Below the pieces are notes generated by a model. The model worked only from the letters and a program-made list of their open reading frames with translations. It searched no databases and had not been told where the DNA came from. The position numbers and the translations under genes were made by a program. DNA of 39,210 nucleotides from WFQV01 sp964611145 (GTDB lineage: Bacteria > Bacteroidota > Ignavibacteria > Ignavibacteriales > Melioribacteraceae), in assembly GCA_964611145.1 (NCBI GenBank), contig CAZSYM010000017.1, forward strand, positions 1 through 39,210, written 5' to 3'. Of this stretch, positions 1 through 8,419 are shown piece by piece (position 1 is the stretch's first letter; each line of letters starts with the position of its first letter).

Positions 1-92
1 CGTATTTTTTTTTCTTCTTTCAAAAAATAAGAATAAATTCAACAAGTTTTGGGGAGTTAGAAAAGCATGGGATTCTCGGGCGAAAAAGATTT

Positions 93-632
93 TTATTCCT
101 CGAAAAACAACTCTCTATGAAGAAACGGAGCGATAGCCACCGTAAGTCCCGCCACGTAAAGTTCTTTGCGTTCCATTTTCCCTTTCGTAAAAAAGCCTAT
201 TGCTCCGTGTTTTTGCTTTGTATTCTCCGTATTCTGAATTTCATCCATTACCGTTCCAAGCTCCTCGCCTTCAAGCAATTTTTCAATTACAAAGGAAGGC
301 AATTCGAATTGCGGCGACGTACCGAATGCCTCGTTTCCATTTTTATCGATAATACAAATAGCACCGAAAGAAAACCATCTGCCATAGGCATCGGAAATGC
401 CACCTTCTATACCTACAAAAAACTCCGCGCCACAATTCTTTTCGTCGTTCATTTTTTTCAAATTCACCGCTCTATTCCTTGCACCGCGAAAGGTTTCCTC
501 GCGTACGGGTTGCGCGGGCACGCCCGAATCTATCTCGTAACCCAAAACTTCCACATCTTCAAAATATTTTTCGAAAGCCTCCTTTGCGGCGGCAATCTTT
601 ACGGGATTTTTCGAACCGACGAGAATTTTCAT
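93..632 (-). CDS. yjjX: Inosine/xanthosine triphosphatase, YjjX family
   Basis: A 179-residue protein matching the YjjX (DUF84) NTPase family, which hydrolyses non-canonical purine nucleotides such as ITP and XTP so they are not incorporated into nucleic acids. The N-terminus reads MKILVGSKNPVKIAAAKEAF, the family's substrate-binding start. It is followed by a GVPAQPVREETFRGARNRA segment near residues 37-55 and FVGIEGG near residue 72. Its length is close to the usual 170-180 residues. AAGGA lies about 7 nt before the ATG. The gene stands alone, divergent from the acyl-CoA synthetase gene. It is one of three nucleotide-pool cleaning enzymes in the window. The family assignment is confident; the preferred substrate is known only from the family. 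Confidence 0.88.
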   Translation of the reverse strand: MKILVGSKNPVKIAAAKEAFEKYFEDVEVLGYEIDSGVPAQPVREETFRGARNRAVNLKKMNDEKNCGAEFFVGIEGGISDAYGRWFSFGAICIIDKNGNEAFGTSPQFELPSFVIEKLLEGEELGTVMDEIQNTENTKQKHGAIGFFTKGKMERKELYVAGLTVAIAPFLHRELFFEE

Positions 633-729
633 AAGAATTTCCTTTTTTAACTACTTTAATTCTTAATGCAAAATACTAAAAAGCTCGGAGAAAGTCTTTT
701 CCCTTGCGGTAAAATATTCTTCTCTTTCG

Positions 730-737
730 TATTTTAG
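730..737 (+). promoter_or_regulatory. Candidate -7 element for the acyl-CoA synthetase gene
   Basis: TATTTTAG matches 7 of 8 positions of the Bacteroidota TAnnTTTG element and lies about 30 nt before the ATG. The nearest upstream TTG (704-706) is 23 nt away, longer than usual, so this is a weak call. Confidence 0.25.
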
Positions 738-766
738 GGGAGAGAAATAAAAAATTCGGAGGAAAA

Positions 767-2677
767 ATGGAAAGGACATTACCGGCTCTATTCGAAGAAA
801 GCGTTCAAAAATATCCCGACAACATTTTGATGTGGGAAAAGAAAAAAGACAAATACGAAGGCACCACTTACAAAGAAATGCAAAGGCTGGTACACAAATT
901 CGCTGCAGGATTAAAAGTATTGGGACTCAAAAAAGGGGAACGAGTGGCTTTAATTTCAGAAGGCAGAAACGATTGGGTAATGAGCGAATTGGGTATAGTT
1001 TATCTCGGCGCAATCAATGTACCCATTTCCGTAAAAATAAACGAACTATCCGACTTGAAATTCAGGTTGGAACACTCGGGCAGTAAATTTGTAATCGTAT
1101 CCGCTTCGCAACTCAACAAAATCAGAAAAATAAAAGGCGACTTACCGGATTTGGAAAAAGTAATACTCCTGGACAAATGCGAGGACATCGAACACGACGA
1201 AATCCACAAAGATGAAATCTTACAAAAAGGAGAAGAGTATCTTTCCGAGCATTATGAAGAATTTAATAATATCTGGCGCTCCCTTGGCGAAAACGAATAT
1301 GCAAACATTTGCTACACCTCGGGAACAACAGCTGATCCGAAAGGCATAATTCTTTCCCATAGAAACTATACCGCTAATGTGGAACAAGCGACGGCTTTGC
1401 TTCCCATTCCGCAGGATTATGTTTCACTTTTAATTCTTCCGTGGGATCATTCTTTCGCTCACACGGCGGGGATATACACTTTGATGAAAAACGGTGCAAG
1501 TATGGCTTCCGTCCAAACCGGTCGAACACCTTTGGAAACCTTACGAAACATCCCCGTAAATATCAAAGAAGTGAGGCCGACTTTCCTTTTGAGCGTTCCC
1601 GCTTTGGCAAAGAATTTTCGGAAAAACATAGAAAACGCGATACGCTCCCAAGGCGAAAAGGTGGAAAAACTCTTCCGTACAGCTTTAAAACTTGCTTACG
1701 CCTACAACAAGGAAGGGTATAACAAAGGACAGGGTTTTTCGAAACTAAATCTTCCTCTCCTTAAACTTTTCGATAAGATTCTGTTCAGTAAAATAAGAGA
1801 AGGATTTGGCGGACGCCTTAAATTCTTTATCGGCGGAGGCGCTCTGTTGGATATAGAACTTCAGAGATTTTTCTATGCGGTGGGCATGCCGATGTTTCAA
1901 GGATACGGACTCACGGAAGCCTCCCCTATCATATCGGCGAACGTACCGGCACAACACAAACTCGGTTCTTCCGGTAAGCCCGTAAAAAATCTCGAACTAA
2001 AAATCGTAAACGAGGACGGCGTGGAAGTGCCGACCGGTGAAAAAGGAGAAATTGTGGTAAAAGGGGAAAACGTAATGGTGGGTTATTGGAAAAATCCGAA
2101 AGCCACGGCGGAAACCATTAAGGACGGCTGGCTTTATACGGGAGATATGGGATATGTGGACGAGGACGGTTATCTCTACGTTCTGGGACGGTTCAAAAGT
2201 CTGCTAATAGGAAGCGACGGGGAAAAATACAGCCCCGAAGGTATCGAGGAAGCATTAACGGATACCTCCCCATTTATAGAACAGGTAATGCTTTACAATA
2301 ATCAATCCCCTTACACGGTTGCATTGATTTATCCCAACAAGGAAGCCGTAATTCGTGCCGTGAAAGAAGCGGGACTTTCCATAGAAACCAAAGAAGGACA
2401 AATAAAAGCATTGGAAATTATTCAGAACGAGGTAAATAAATTCAAAAAAGGCGGAGAATTCGAAGGAATGTTTCCCGAAAGATGGTTACCCTCGGCAATC
2501 GCAATCTTGGGAGAAGGTTTCACGGAAGAAAATAAATTTCTAAACAGCACTCTGAAAATGGTACGCGGAAAAATTACCGAGTACTATAAACCGCGGATCG
2601 ACTACCTTTATACCGCCGAAGCGAAGAATATTGCGAATCCTCATAATCTGAACATTGTTTCCAAATGGGCAGAATAA
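767..2677 (+). CDS. Long-chain acyl-CoA synthetase (AMP-forming)
   Basis: A 636-residue member of the adenylate-forming (ANL) superfamily. It would activate long-chain fatty acids to acyl-CoA via an acyl-adenylate in the cytosol, feeding lipid synthesis or beta-oxidation. The phosphate-binding motif YTSGTTADPKG is near residues 184-194, GYGLTEASP near 378-386, and GWLYTGDMGYVDEDG with the hinge GRFKSLLI near 454-480. The length and the C-terminal SDGEKYSPEGIE segment fit the bacterial FadD15-like long-chain group rather than acetyl-CoA synthetases. GGAGGA sits 5 nt before the ATG. The gene ends in a hairpin shared with the convergent radical SAM gene. No thiolase or acyl-CoA dehydrogenase is adjacent, so the chain length and pathway remain open. 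Confidence 0.9.
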   Translation: MERTLPALFEESVQKYPDNILMWEKKKDKYEGTTYKEMQRLVHKFAAGLKVLGLKKGERVALISEGRNDWVMSELGIVYLGAINVPISVKINELSDLKFRLEHSGSKFVIVSASQLNKIRKIKGDLPDLEKVILLDKCEDIEHDEIHKDEILQKGEEYLSEHYEEFNNIWRSLGENEYANICYTSGTTADPKGIILSHRNYTANVEQATALLPIPQDYVSLLILPWDHSFAHTAGIYTLMKNGASMASVQTGRTPLETLRNIPVNIKEVRPTFLLSVPALAKNFRKNIENAIRSQGEKVEKLFRTALKLAYAYNKEGYNKGQGFSKLNLPLLKLFDKILFSKIREGFGGRLKFFIGGGALLDIELQRFFYAVGMPMFQGYGLTEASPIISANVPAQHKLGSSGKPVKNLELKIVNEDGVEVPTGEKGEIVVKGENVMVGYWKNPKATAETIKDGWLYTGDMGYVDEDGYLYVLGRFKSLLIGSDGEKYSPEGIEEALTDTSPFIEQVMLYNNQSPYTVALIYPNKEAVIRAVKEAGLSIETKEGQIKALEIIQNEVNKFKKGGEFEGMFPERWLPSAIAILGEGFTEENKFLNSTLKMVRGKITEYYKPRIDYLYTAEAKNIANPHNLNIVSKWAE

Positions 2678-2690
2678 AAATCCAATAAAA

Positions 2691-2714
2691 AAGGGAACGC
2701 ACAGGCGTTCCCTT
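2691..2714. terminator. Bidirectional intrinsic terminator
   Basis: A perfect 10-bp stem (AAGGGAACGC / GCGTTCCCTT) with the 4-nt loop ACAG lies between two convergent genes. It is flanked by an A-run on the left and a T-rich stretch on the right, so it can end transcription from both sides. Confidence 0.85.
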
Positions 2715-2737
2715 TCTTCCCAAAACGGCCTCGAAAT

Positions 2738-4081
2738 TTATCCCACAAGTTTCGCTTCGATAGTATTTCTCTTGAGAATCTTTTCCAGTTCATCCTCGAA
2801 GAAAAATTTTGTTTCGCCGAACGCCGGTTCAAGGTCGTCGAGCCAAGTTGCTTTCTCATCATACTTTGCAAAGAAGGGACGTTTTACCCAGTCGGGATTT
2901 CTGCCCTGAAGGAAATTCAGGACAAAGACTTTTTCCCCGCGAATTTCGGCGACGCCCTCGATTGCAATTTTACCCGGCGTGGCGGACATCGACGGTCCCC
3001 GAACGGTTCGAGAAAGTCCCGAAACACTATTATAAGCTTGCCGGAAAATCTCCACAGCACGAACGAGCGGTACGGCAAAATAATGATGCGCACCGGTATC
3101 ACGTTCAACGAACATATAATAAGGAATCATGCCCAATTTCACCTGTTCCTTCCACATCCGTTCCCAAACGGCGGGGTCATCGTTTATGTGCCTAATAACC
3201 GGCGACTGCGTCCGAATTTCCGCACCCGTATTGCGTATTCTACGAATCGCCTCATGCGCAGATTCGGTGGAAAACTCCCGCCAATGATTAAAATGTGCCA
3301 TTACGGCTAAATGTTTTCCGCTCTTTACAATCTTTTCGAACAAAGCCAGAACCTCGTCGGAATCGGCGTCGTCGATATAACGGAACGGCCAATAAGTTAT
3401 GGATTTCGTCCCGATTCGAATGTTTTGAATATGCTCGAATTCCGGTCCAAGAAGCGGTTCAATATAAAGTTTTAATTTCTCCGCTTTCATTATCATCGGG
3501 TCGCCACCCGTAAAAAGCACATCGGTAACTTCTTTGTGAACTTTCAGGTATTCTTGAAACTTACGGGATTCATCCGTAGCAAATTTAATATCGTTCACAC
3601 CAATAAACTGTGCCCACCGAAAACAAAAAGTGCAATAAGAATGGCATGTTTGCCCGCTTGAAGGAAACACAAGCACGGTTTCTCGATATTTGTGCTGAAT
3701 CCCTTTAATAACTTCGTCGTTCAGACGAGGAATATTCGCCGTAAGTTGACCGTCGGGATGTGGATTCAAATCGAAAAGGATTTCGCGGATTACATTTTTT
3801 AACTTTTCACCGGAATAACCATTGCGAAGCGCTTCCGAAAGCAAAGAATAATGCTCCCGCTCCAGCATTTCCGGCATGGGGAATGTCAAACGAAAGATGG
3901 GATCGTCGGGAATGTTTTCCCAATCAATCAATTCTTCGAGGACGTAATTGTTAACACGGAAAGGGAAAACCCGAGCCGCCAATTCAATTCCGCTGATTTG
4001 CTCTTCGCTTAATCTGCGAATCTGCGGGATTTGCCTGAGATTTTTTAGTCCGTAAAACTTCATTTGCTTCTTTCCGAGCAT
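2738..4081 (-). CDS. KamA-family radical SAM protein (lysine 2,3-aminomutase-like)
   Basis: A 447-residue radical SAM protein of the lysine 2,3-aminomutase (KamA) family. The [4Fe-4S]/SAM motif is C146-HSY-C150-TF-C153, followed by a TGGDP glycine motif at residues 191-195. Family members use SAM and PLP to move an alpha-amino group to the beta position. Here the usual PLP-lysine motif PGGGGK appears to be replaced by SATPGK ending at K371. The three cluster cysteines are the only cysteines in the protein, so the C-terminal zinc-binding cysteines of clostridial KamA are absent. The substrate is therefore uncertain. An upstream in-frame ATG exists at 4150, but AGGAGG lies exactly 6 nt before the ATG at 4081, which decides the start. 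No lysine-degradation genes are adjacent. Confidence 0.82.
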   Translation of the reverse strand: MLGKKQMKFYGLKNLRQIPQIRRLSEEQISGIELAARVFPFRVNNYVLEELIDWENIPDDPIFRLTFPMPEMLEREHYSLLSEALRNGYSGEKLKNVIREILFDLNPHPDGQLTANIPRLNDEVIKGIQHKYRETVLVFPSSGQTCHSYCTFCFRWAQFIGVNDIKFATDESRKFQEYLKVHKEVTDVLFTGGDPMIMKAEKLKLYIEPLLGPEFEHIQNIRIGTKSITYWPFRYIDDADSDEVLALFEKIVKSGKHLAVMAHFNHWREFSTESAHEAIRRIRNTGAEIRTQSPVIRHINDDPAVWERMWKEQVKLGMIPYYMFVERDTGAHHYFAVPLVRAVEIFRQAYNSVSGLSRTVRGPSMSATPGKIAIEGVAEIRGEKVFVLNFLQGRNPDWVKRPFFAKYDEKATWLDDLEPAFGETKFFFEDELEKILKRNTIEAKLVG

Positions 4082-4087
4082 AGCAAA

Positions 4088-4093
4088 CCTCCT
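4088..4093 (-). promoter_or_regulatory. Perfect Shine-Dalgarno site fixing the radical SAM start
   Basis: AGGAGG on the minus strand, 6 nt before the ATG at 4081. It rejects the longer open frame that begins at 4150 and shows that this organism uses canonical ribosome binding sites at least sometimes. Confidence 0.85.
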
Positions 4094-4197
4094 CTCTGAT
4101 TTCAAAAAACCAGCCCAATCTTTCTCCCAAACACAACCTAACCGAACCAATCAAAATCAGACAAAACGTACTAATTTAGATCAGGCTAAAAACATCT

Positions 4198-4214
4198 ACG
4201 GAGCTAAGCCCCGT
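4198..4214 (-). terminator. Probable terminator of the 54-residue protein gene
   Basis: Read on the minus strand, ACGGGGC-TTA-GCTCCGT forms a 7-bp RNA stem including one G-U pair. A run of five T follows after five bases. It lies about 50 bp past the stop codon of the small upstream gene and before the radical SAM gene. It is moderate because the T-run is displaced from the stem. Confidence 0.5.
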
Positions 4215-4263
4215 TCAGTTATTTGAAAAGTTGATTATATCCCTTCTTGGCGGCTCTTAGTGG

Positions 4264-4428
4264 CTATTTGATGGTTGTAACTTGACTTACGTCGTCGAGC
4301 TTGACAAATTTTTCTTGAAACTTGTAAGAGCCTTTATCACTTTTAACGGTTTTTACTACCTTTACAACCACTTTGTTCTGCTTAGCCTTTCCCTTAGCCT
4401 TGTCAGCGAATGTCTGTTGCTTAGCCAT
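4264..4428 (-). CDS. 54-residue basic protein, DUF4295/bL38-like
   Basis: A small open frame of 54 residues starting MAKQQTFADKAKG and ending in TTIK. It is strongly basic in the first half (about 11 lysines by residue 30). The core KVVKTVKSDKGSYKFQEKFV resembles, from memory, the small Bacteroidota DUF4295 proteins, which share a pattern of VKSPKTGAYTF type and have been reported as an extra large-subunit ribosomal protein (bL38). That similarity is inference and unverified. Support for a real gene: GGAGAG about 10 nt before the ATG, an AT-rich upstream region, a possible terminator downstream, and a monocistronic position between two terminators. It could instead be an unrelated lysine-rich nucleic-acid-binding peptide. 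Confidence 0.7.
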   Translation of the reverse strand: MAKQQTFADKAKGKAKQNKVVVKVVKTVKSDKGSYKFQEKFVKLDDVSQVTTIK

Positions 4429-4459
4429 TTATCTTTTATCTCTCCGTTTTTTTGAATTC

Positions 4460-4467
4460 CAAATTTA
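4460..4467 (-). promoter_or_regulatory. Candidate -7 element for the 54-residue protein gene
   Basis: TAAATTTG on the minus strand matches TAnnTTTG exactly and lies 31 nt before the ATG. No TTTG is found 19-21 nt upstream, so only half of the promoter is supported. Confidence 0.35.
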
Positions 4468-4534
4468 AAAAATATTTGCCAAAATAAAAAATTTCGAACA
4501 TTCCCAAATCCGAAGGAGATTTGTCAAATAAAAA

Positions 4535-4556
4535 AAGCCGACTCTAAGGTCGGCTT
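4535..4556 (-). terminator. Intrinsic terminator of the M16 peptidase operon
   Basis: An 8-bp stem (AAGCCGAC / GTCGGCTT) with a 6-nt loop, followed on the minus strand by a run of seven T. It lies about 20 bp beyond the stop codon of the second M16 gene. This is a textbook intrinsic terminator. Confidence 0.9.
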
Positions 4557-4575
4557 GTAAAAGGGCATGAGTTTC

Positions 4576-6651
4576 TTAATCCACTTTGAACAAATCGTCG
4601 CTTACACCCGTGTTGATTTCCACGCTATCCACTTTCAGTTCAAAAGATTGAGGACCCATTTGCTGAGTAATCATAAAGGGAAATTTCAATCCTTTCACCT
4701 CGCGATAATCGGAATAATCGGTGGTTTGAGTAAACGAACCCTGCGGAGTATTTACGGGAATGATTTGCCTCAACAGTAAACCTGTTTTGACAGAATAATA
4801 TTCGGTTATTTTGCTTCCCCATGGCGTTTCGAGGGAAAGAACATAGGCGTCCTCTCCGTTTACTTTTTCAATTCCCACTAATTCGGTCTTGATTCCCAGC
4901 TTATCCAAATGTAAAATGGCTTGCGGGTCGGCTTGCATTTTCATTGCCCGTAGTTTATCCTCATCGAGATTTTTCCTTTGCCCCATTGCTTCGGAATACC
5001 CTTTGTCCTTATTAAAAACAACGGTCTGTTGAAAGACTCCCGCATCGGTAAACATATAAAGTTTATCGGGTGCTTTCTGAATATGGGTGATTTTAATGTT
5101 CATCCCTTGAATCATTCCGCTCATCTTCGTGGTTTTGTCCTTAATCGCAAGAAGCTTTTCCTTACCACCGATAGCTTTTACATAATTCTCGATAACTTCC
5201 CGCGCCGTAATTCCCTTCGGCAGTTTTTTAATAGCGGGATTATACTTATTGCCAAGAGCGTCATAATAATCCACTTTCCCTGCTATGCTGAACTTTTTCA
5301 ATTTATCGGCAATTTCTTTTGCATCACCCACAACGATAATATAAGCCTTGTTCGGTTTAACATATTTTCGAGCCATTTTCCGAACATCTTTCAAATCCAC
5401 AGCATTTACATTTTTCAAATAGTTTTTATAATAATCCTTAGGCAAGTCGTAACGCTCTATGTTAAGTGCGAAAGTTGCTATCGTGGAAGGATTTTCCAAA
5501 GAACGGGCAAAACTGCCTATAAAATATTTTTTAATAGCGGCAAGTTCTACGGAATCCACGTCCTTTGTACGAATATTTTTCATCTCCTTCAACGCTTCGG
5601 CAATGGAGCTATCGGTAGCGGATGTGCGGGTTTCCCACGTGGCGTCAAATTCTCCCACCAATTTATCCGCTTGGATGCTCGAGCGAGCGCCGTATGTATA
5701 AGCATGCTTCTCACGCAAGTTCAAATTCAGCATGGAGGAAAAATTTCCACCCAAAAGAGCATTCATTATTTTGGCGGGGATTACATCTTTGCTATTCCGC
5801 TTCAATTTCACAGGATAAGCGATATGAACAACGGATTGGACGGCACCGGGTCTATCGACAACGGCTATTTTTGTAATCAAAGGCGCTTTGGGGAATTTAT
5901 AGCTGTAATGCGGGACATCCCCTTTTTGCCATGAACCAAAATATTTTTCCGCATATTCCTTTGCCTTTTCGGGTGTAATATCCCCCACCATTACGAGATA
6001 AGAAATGTTCGGCTTGAAAAAGGTATCATAATAATTTTTACACATTTCCAAGGTCACGGATTTCACACTTTCCTCGGTCATGATTTCACCGTAAGGATGC
6101 TCCTTTCCATATACGAGAACATCTTTGACTTTCTCCGCAATGGCATTAGGGTCATCTTTTTCCGACGCCAATTGAGAAAGCGTTTGCTTCTTCAACTTTT
6201 CCAATTCTTCCTGTTTAAAATCGGGATGCAAAACGACATCGGACATCAAATCGAGAATTTTTTCGGTGTACTTGCTAAGCCCGCTTGCCCCGACACTTGT
6301 AGAATTTGTATAAAGGGAAGCGCCAATAAAATCTATCTCCTCGTCCAGTCTATCCTTGGGACGGTTCTTTGTTCCCGTTCTTAAAAGCTGTCCCGCAAGC
6401 TGAACATACCCGACATGTTTTCCTTCCCTAATAGGATCTCTGTCAACAACAAGGTTGAACGTAACTTTCGGCACTTTATGATTTTCAACAACAATAACTT
6501 TCAGTCCGTTATCCAATTGAAAAGTTTCATAATTTCCCAACTTGATTTCCGGAGCTGGTCCCGCTTCCGGCATTTTACTTCTATCCACCTGTCCGAAAGC
6601 AATTGCGGACATAACGAACAAAAGCATGATTAATAAACTCTTAAGTTTCAT
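4576..6651 (-). CDS. Inactive M16-family peptidase subunit with C-terminal lipoprotein-sorting-like domain
   Basis: A 691-residue exported protein. A signal peptide covers residues 1-20 (hydrophobic core LLIMLLFVMSAIAFG). Residues 35-460 form the paired M16 (insulinase-like) peptidase halves. Where active members have HxxEH, this protein has Q84, G87 and Q88, so all zinc ligands of the motif are lost. The substrate-binding region is kept (HAYTYGARS). Residues of about 480-691 are an extra beta-rich domain that looks like the LolA/outer-membrane lipoprotein-sorting fold; this rests on pattern resemblance only. It follows the active M16 gene with a 26-bp gap. This fits the known arrangement of an active and an inactive M16 chain forming a heterodimer, here in the periplasm. 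A terminator follows the stop. Confidence 0.87.
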   Translation of the reverse strand: MKLKSLLIMLLFVMSAIAFGQVDRSKMPEAGPAPEIKLGNYETFQLDNGLKVIVVENHKVPKVTFNLVVDRDPIREGKHVGYVQLAGQLLRTGTKNRPKDRLDEEIDFIGASLYTNSTSVGASGLSKYTEKILDLMSDVVLHPDFKQEELEKLKKQTLSQLASEKDDPNAIAEKVKDVLVYGKEHPYGEIMTEESVKSVTLEMCKNYYDTFFKPNISYLVMVGDITPEKAKEYAEKYFGSWQKGDVPHYSYKFPKAPLITKIAVVDRPGAVQSVVHIAYPVKLKRNSKDVIPAKIMNALLGGNFSSMLNLNLREKHAYTYGARSSIQADKLVGEFDATWETRTSATDSSIAEALKEMKNIRTKDVDSVELAAIKKYFIGSFARSLENPSTIATFALNIERYDLPKDYYKNYLKNVNAVDLKDVRKMARKYVKPNKAYIIVVGDAKEIADKLKKFSIAGKVDYYDALGNKYNPAIKKLPKGITAREVIENYVKAIGGKEKLLAIKDKTTKMSGMIQGMNIKITHIQKAPDKLYMFTDAGVFQQTVVFNKDKGYSEAMGQRKNLDEDKLRAMKMQADPQAILHLDKLGIKTELVGIEKVNGEDAYVLSLETPWGSKITEYYSVKTGLLLRQIIPVNTPQGSFTQTTDYSDYREVKGLKFPFMITQQMGPQSFELKVDSVEINTGVSDDLFKVD

Positions 6652-6677
6652 CGTAATTCTCCAAACTTTTTGATAAA

Positions 6678-8006
6678 TTATTTCTTTTGCGACTTCGGTA
6701 AATAATACAGAACGACCCGATTATTTTTGTTCAAATATTTACGAGCGACATTTTGAATATCTTTTTTCGTTACTTTCATATAATTGGCAAGTCGATTATT
6801 AATAAGATTCGTATTATGATAAAAAACATGGAAATCGGAAAGAGCCTCCGCTATTCCCAAATCCGTCGAGTAAGCGGTTGCAATTCTATTTTCAATTTGA
6901 TTTCTCAACTTTTGAAATTCTTTATCCGAAATAGGTTCGGTCTTAACTTTCTCTATTTCCTTATCCAATAAAGTTTCCAATTCGGACGGATTCACTCCCA
7001 CGTTCGCCACGGCATAAGTAACGAACAAGCCGGGATCTTCCAGTGCCAATGGCACAGAACCCGCTTGCAATGCCTTTTGACTTTTATCCACAAGCTCTTT
7101 ATAAATTCTTGAACTCCGTCCCCCGGAAAGCAAAGTGGTAAGCATATCAATGGCATAAAATTCCGGCGAGGTTTCAGCAGGAATATGATAGGCTTCCAAA
7201 ACCAGAGGGAGATGAATATTGTCATAAACGGTGTCCCTTACTTCTTTTTCCTGCGGGGGTTCCACAACGTCGGGACGGTTCATTTTACGGGTGCCGCGCG
7301 GAATACTCCCGAAATATTCCGCTATCCACTTCTTAGCTTCGGGAATATTTATATCTCCAGCAATAGACAATGTCGCGTTGTTAGGCACGTAATAAGTCTT
7401 ATAAAAATCGATGAACTCACTCAGTTTCGCTCTATCAATATACTGCACGGACCCGATAGGAGTCCAGCGATAAGGATGGACCTTGTAAGCATGCTTAAAA
7501 GTCTGTTCAATCAAAGAACCGTAAGGCTGATTATCGAAACGTTGCTTCCTTTCTTCCTTAACCACTTTTCTTTGGGTTTCAACTCCTATGCTGTCTATCT
7601 TCAAATGCAACATACGTTCGGATTCTAACCATAATCCCAGCTTGAGTTGGTTGGACGGAAGAACCTCGTAATAAAAAGTTCTATCCCAAGAAGTGTTTGC
7701 GTTCAAAGTTCCGCCATTGCTTTGCACTATCTTGAAATATTCGCCGCGTTTAATATTTTTAGAACCTTCAAACATTAAATGCTCGAAAAAATGAGCAAAC
7801 CCTGTTCTATCGGGTTTCTCGTTTTTCGAACCCACATGATAGGAGACCGTAATCGCCACAATGGGAGTGGAATGGTCTTCGTGGAGAATAACATGCAGTC
7901 CATTCGGAAGGTCATATTCCACAAACTTGATTTTCCTTGCGGTTTGCGCCAAGGAAAAACCAGCAAAGAGCAAAAGTACCGCCGTTGCAAAAATCCTTCT
8001 TTTCAT
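6678..8006 (-). CDS. Active M16-family zinc metallopeptidase
   Basis: A 442-residue exported peptidase. A signal peptide spans residues 1-20, with cleavage likely before Q21. The inverted zinc motif is H72-FF-E75-H76 in the context AHFFEHLMFEG, and a downstream acidic ligand lies in KEERKQR (E151 or E152). It would degrade peptides in the periplasm, probably together with the inactive M16 chain encoded next, as in two-chain M16B peptidases. The length (about 440) is normal for one chain. AAAGG precedes the ATG by about 8 nt. It is the first gene of a two-gene operon. The physiological substrate cannot be read from the sequence. Confidence 0.92.
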   Translation of the reverse strand: MKRRIFATAVLLLFAGFSLAQTARKIKFVEYDLPNGLHVILHEDHSTPIVAITVSYHVGSKNEKPDRTGFAHFFEHLMFEGSKNIKRGEYFKIVQSNGGTLNANTSWDRTFYYEVLPSNQLKLGLWLESERMLHLKIDSIGVETQRKVVKEERKQRFDNQPYGSLIEQTFKHAYKVHPYRWTPIGSVQYIDRAKLSEFIDFYKTYYVPNNATLSIAGDINIPEAKKWIAEYFGSIPRGTRKMNRPDVVEPPQEKEVRDTVYDNIHLPLVLEAYHIPAETSPEFYAIDMLTTLLSGGRSSRIYKELVDKSQKALQAGSVPLALEDPGLFVTYAVANVGVNPSELETLLDKEIEKVKTEPISDKEFQKLRNQIENRIATAYSTDLGIAEALSDFHVFYHNTNLINNRLANYMKVTKKDIQNVARKYLNKNNRVVLYYLPKSQKK

Positions 8007-8419
8007 TTTCTAACCTTTTTTTGTGTGAACTTTTGTTTATTAAAAGCGAATCATTAGACGAGAGAACTTCGAAAAAGTTTTGAAATGAAAAGTAATATAA
8101 CATTCTCAATAAAATAAAACCGCCTTTCCAAGTAATTCGAGTAAGAAAATTCTCACTACAGCTTTCCACATACGACTCTTAATTCCTTTGTGCCGGTTAT
8201 TTCTCCACCACAACCGCTTACCTATCAAAAAGCACCTCTTAGGAAAAATTTTTCCGCATCATATTTCTCAAATATTAAATTGTGACATTGGATACGGGAA
8301 TATTTAATCCGGGGAGGTTCGCTTGGAAATAATAATTCTTCTTTTCTCATCTTACCATCTTGAAAAATCTCGCTTTATTACTCTAACAAATCAATCCATA
8401 AACAAACAATAGGTGTATC
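8007..8419. other. 413-bp divergent intergenic region between M16 operon and cstA
   Basis: No open frame with gene-like features, no RNA gene and no clear repeat are seen here. It must hold the promoters for two divergent operons. One weak sigma70-like candidate on the plus strand is TTGTGA (8280-8285), 17 nt, TTTAAT (8303-8308). It lies over 100 nt before cstA, so a long leader would be implied. No TAnnTTTG element was found on the plus strand. AGGTG lies 5 nt before the cstA ATG. The length is unusual for this compact window and may hold regulatory sites. Confidence 0.5.

Noticed and set aside
1..92. Gene fragment at the left edge
   Set aside because: AT-rich with homopolymer runs; no open frame entering from the left with recognisable content.
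4082..4150. N-terminal extension of the radical SAM protein
   Set aside because: A perfect AGGAGG 6 nt before the ATG at 4081 marks the real start; the extension lies over that site.
4533..4538. TTGACA-type -35 box just after the M16 terminator as promoter of the small gene
   Set aside because: A TTGACA occurs on the minus strand in this area (within about 4523-4530), but no -10 element lies 16-18 nt further on.
4978..5934. 318-codon open frame on the plus strand
   Set aside because: It lies opposite the inactive M16 gene, has no family motifs or ribosome binding site, and follows codon constraint of the minus-strand gene.
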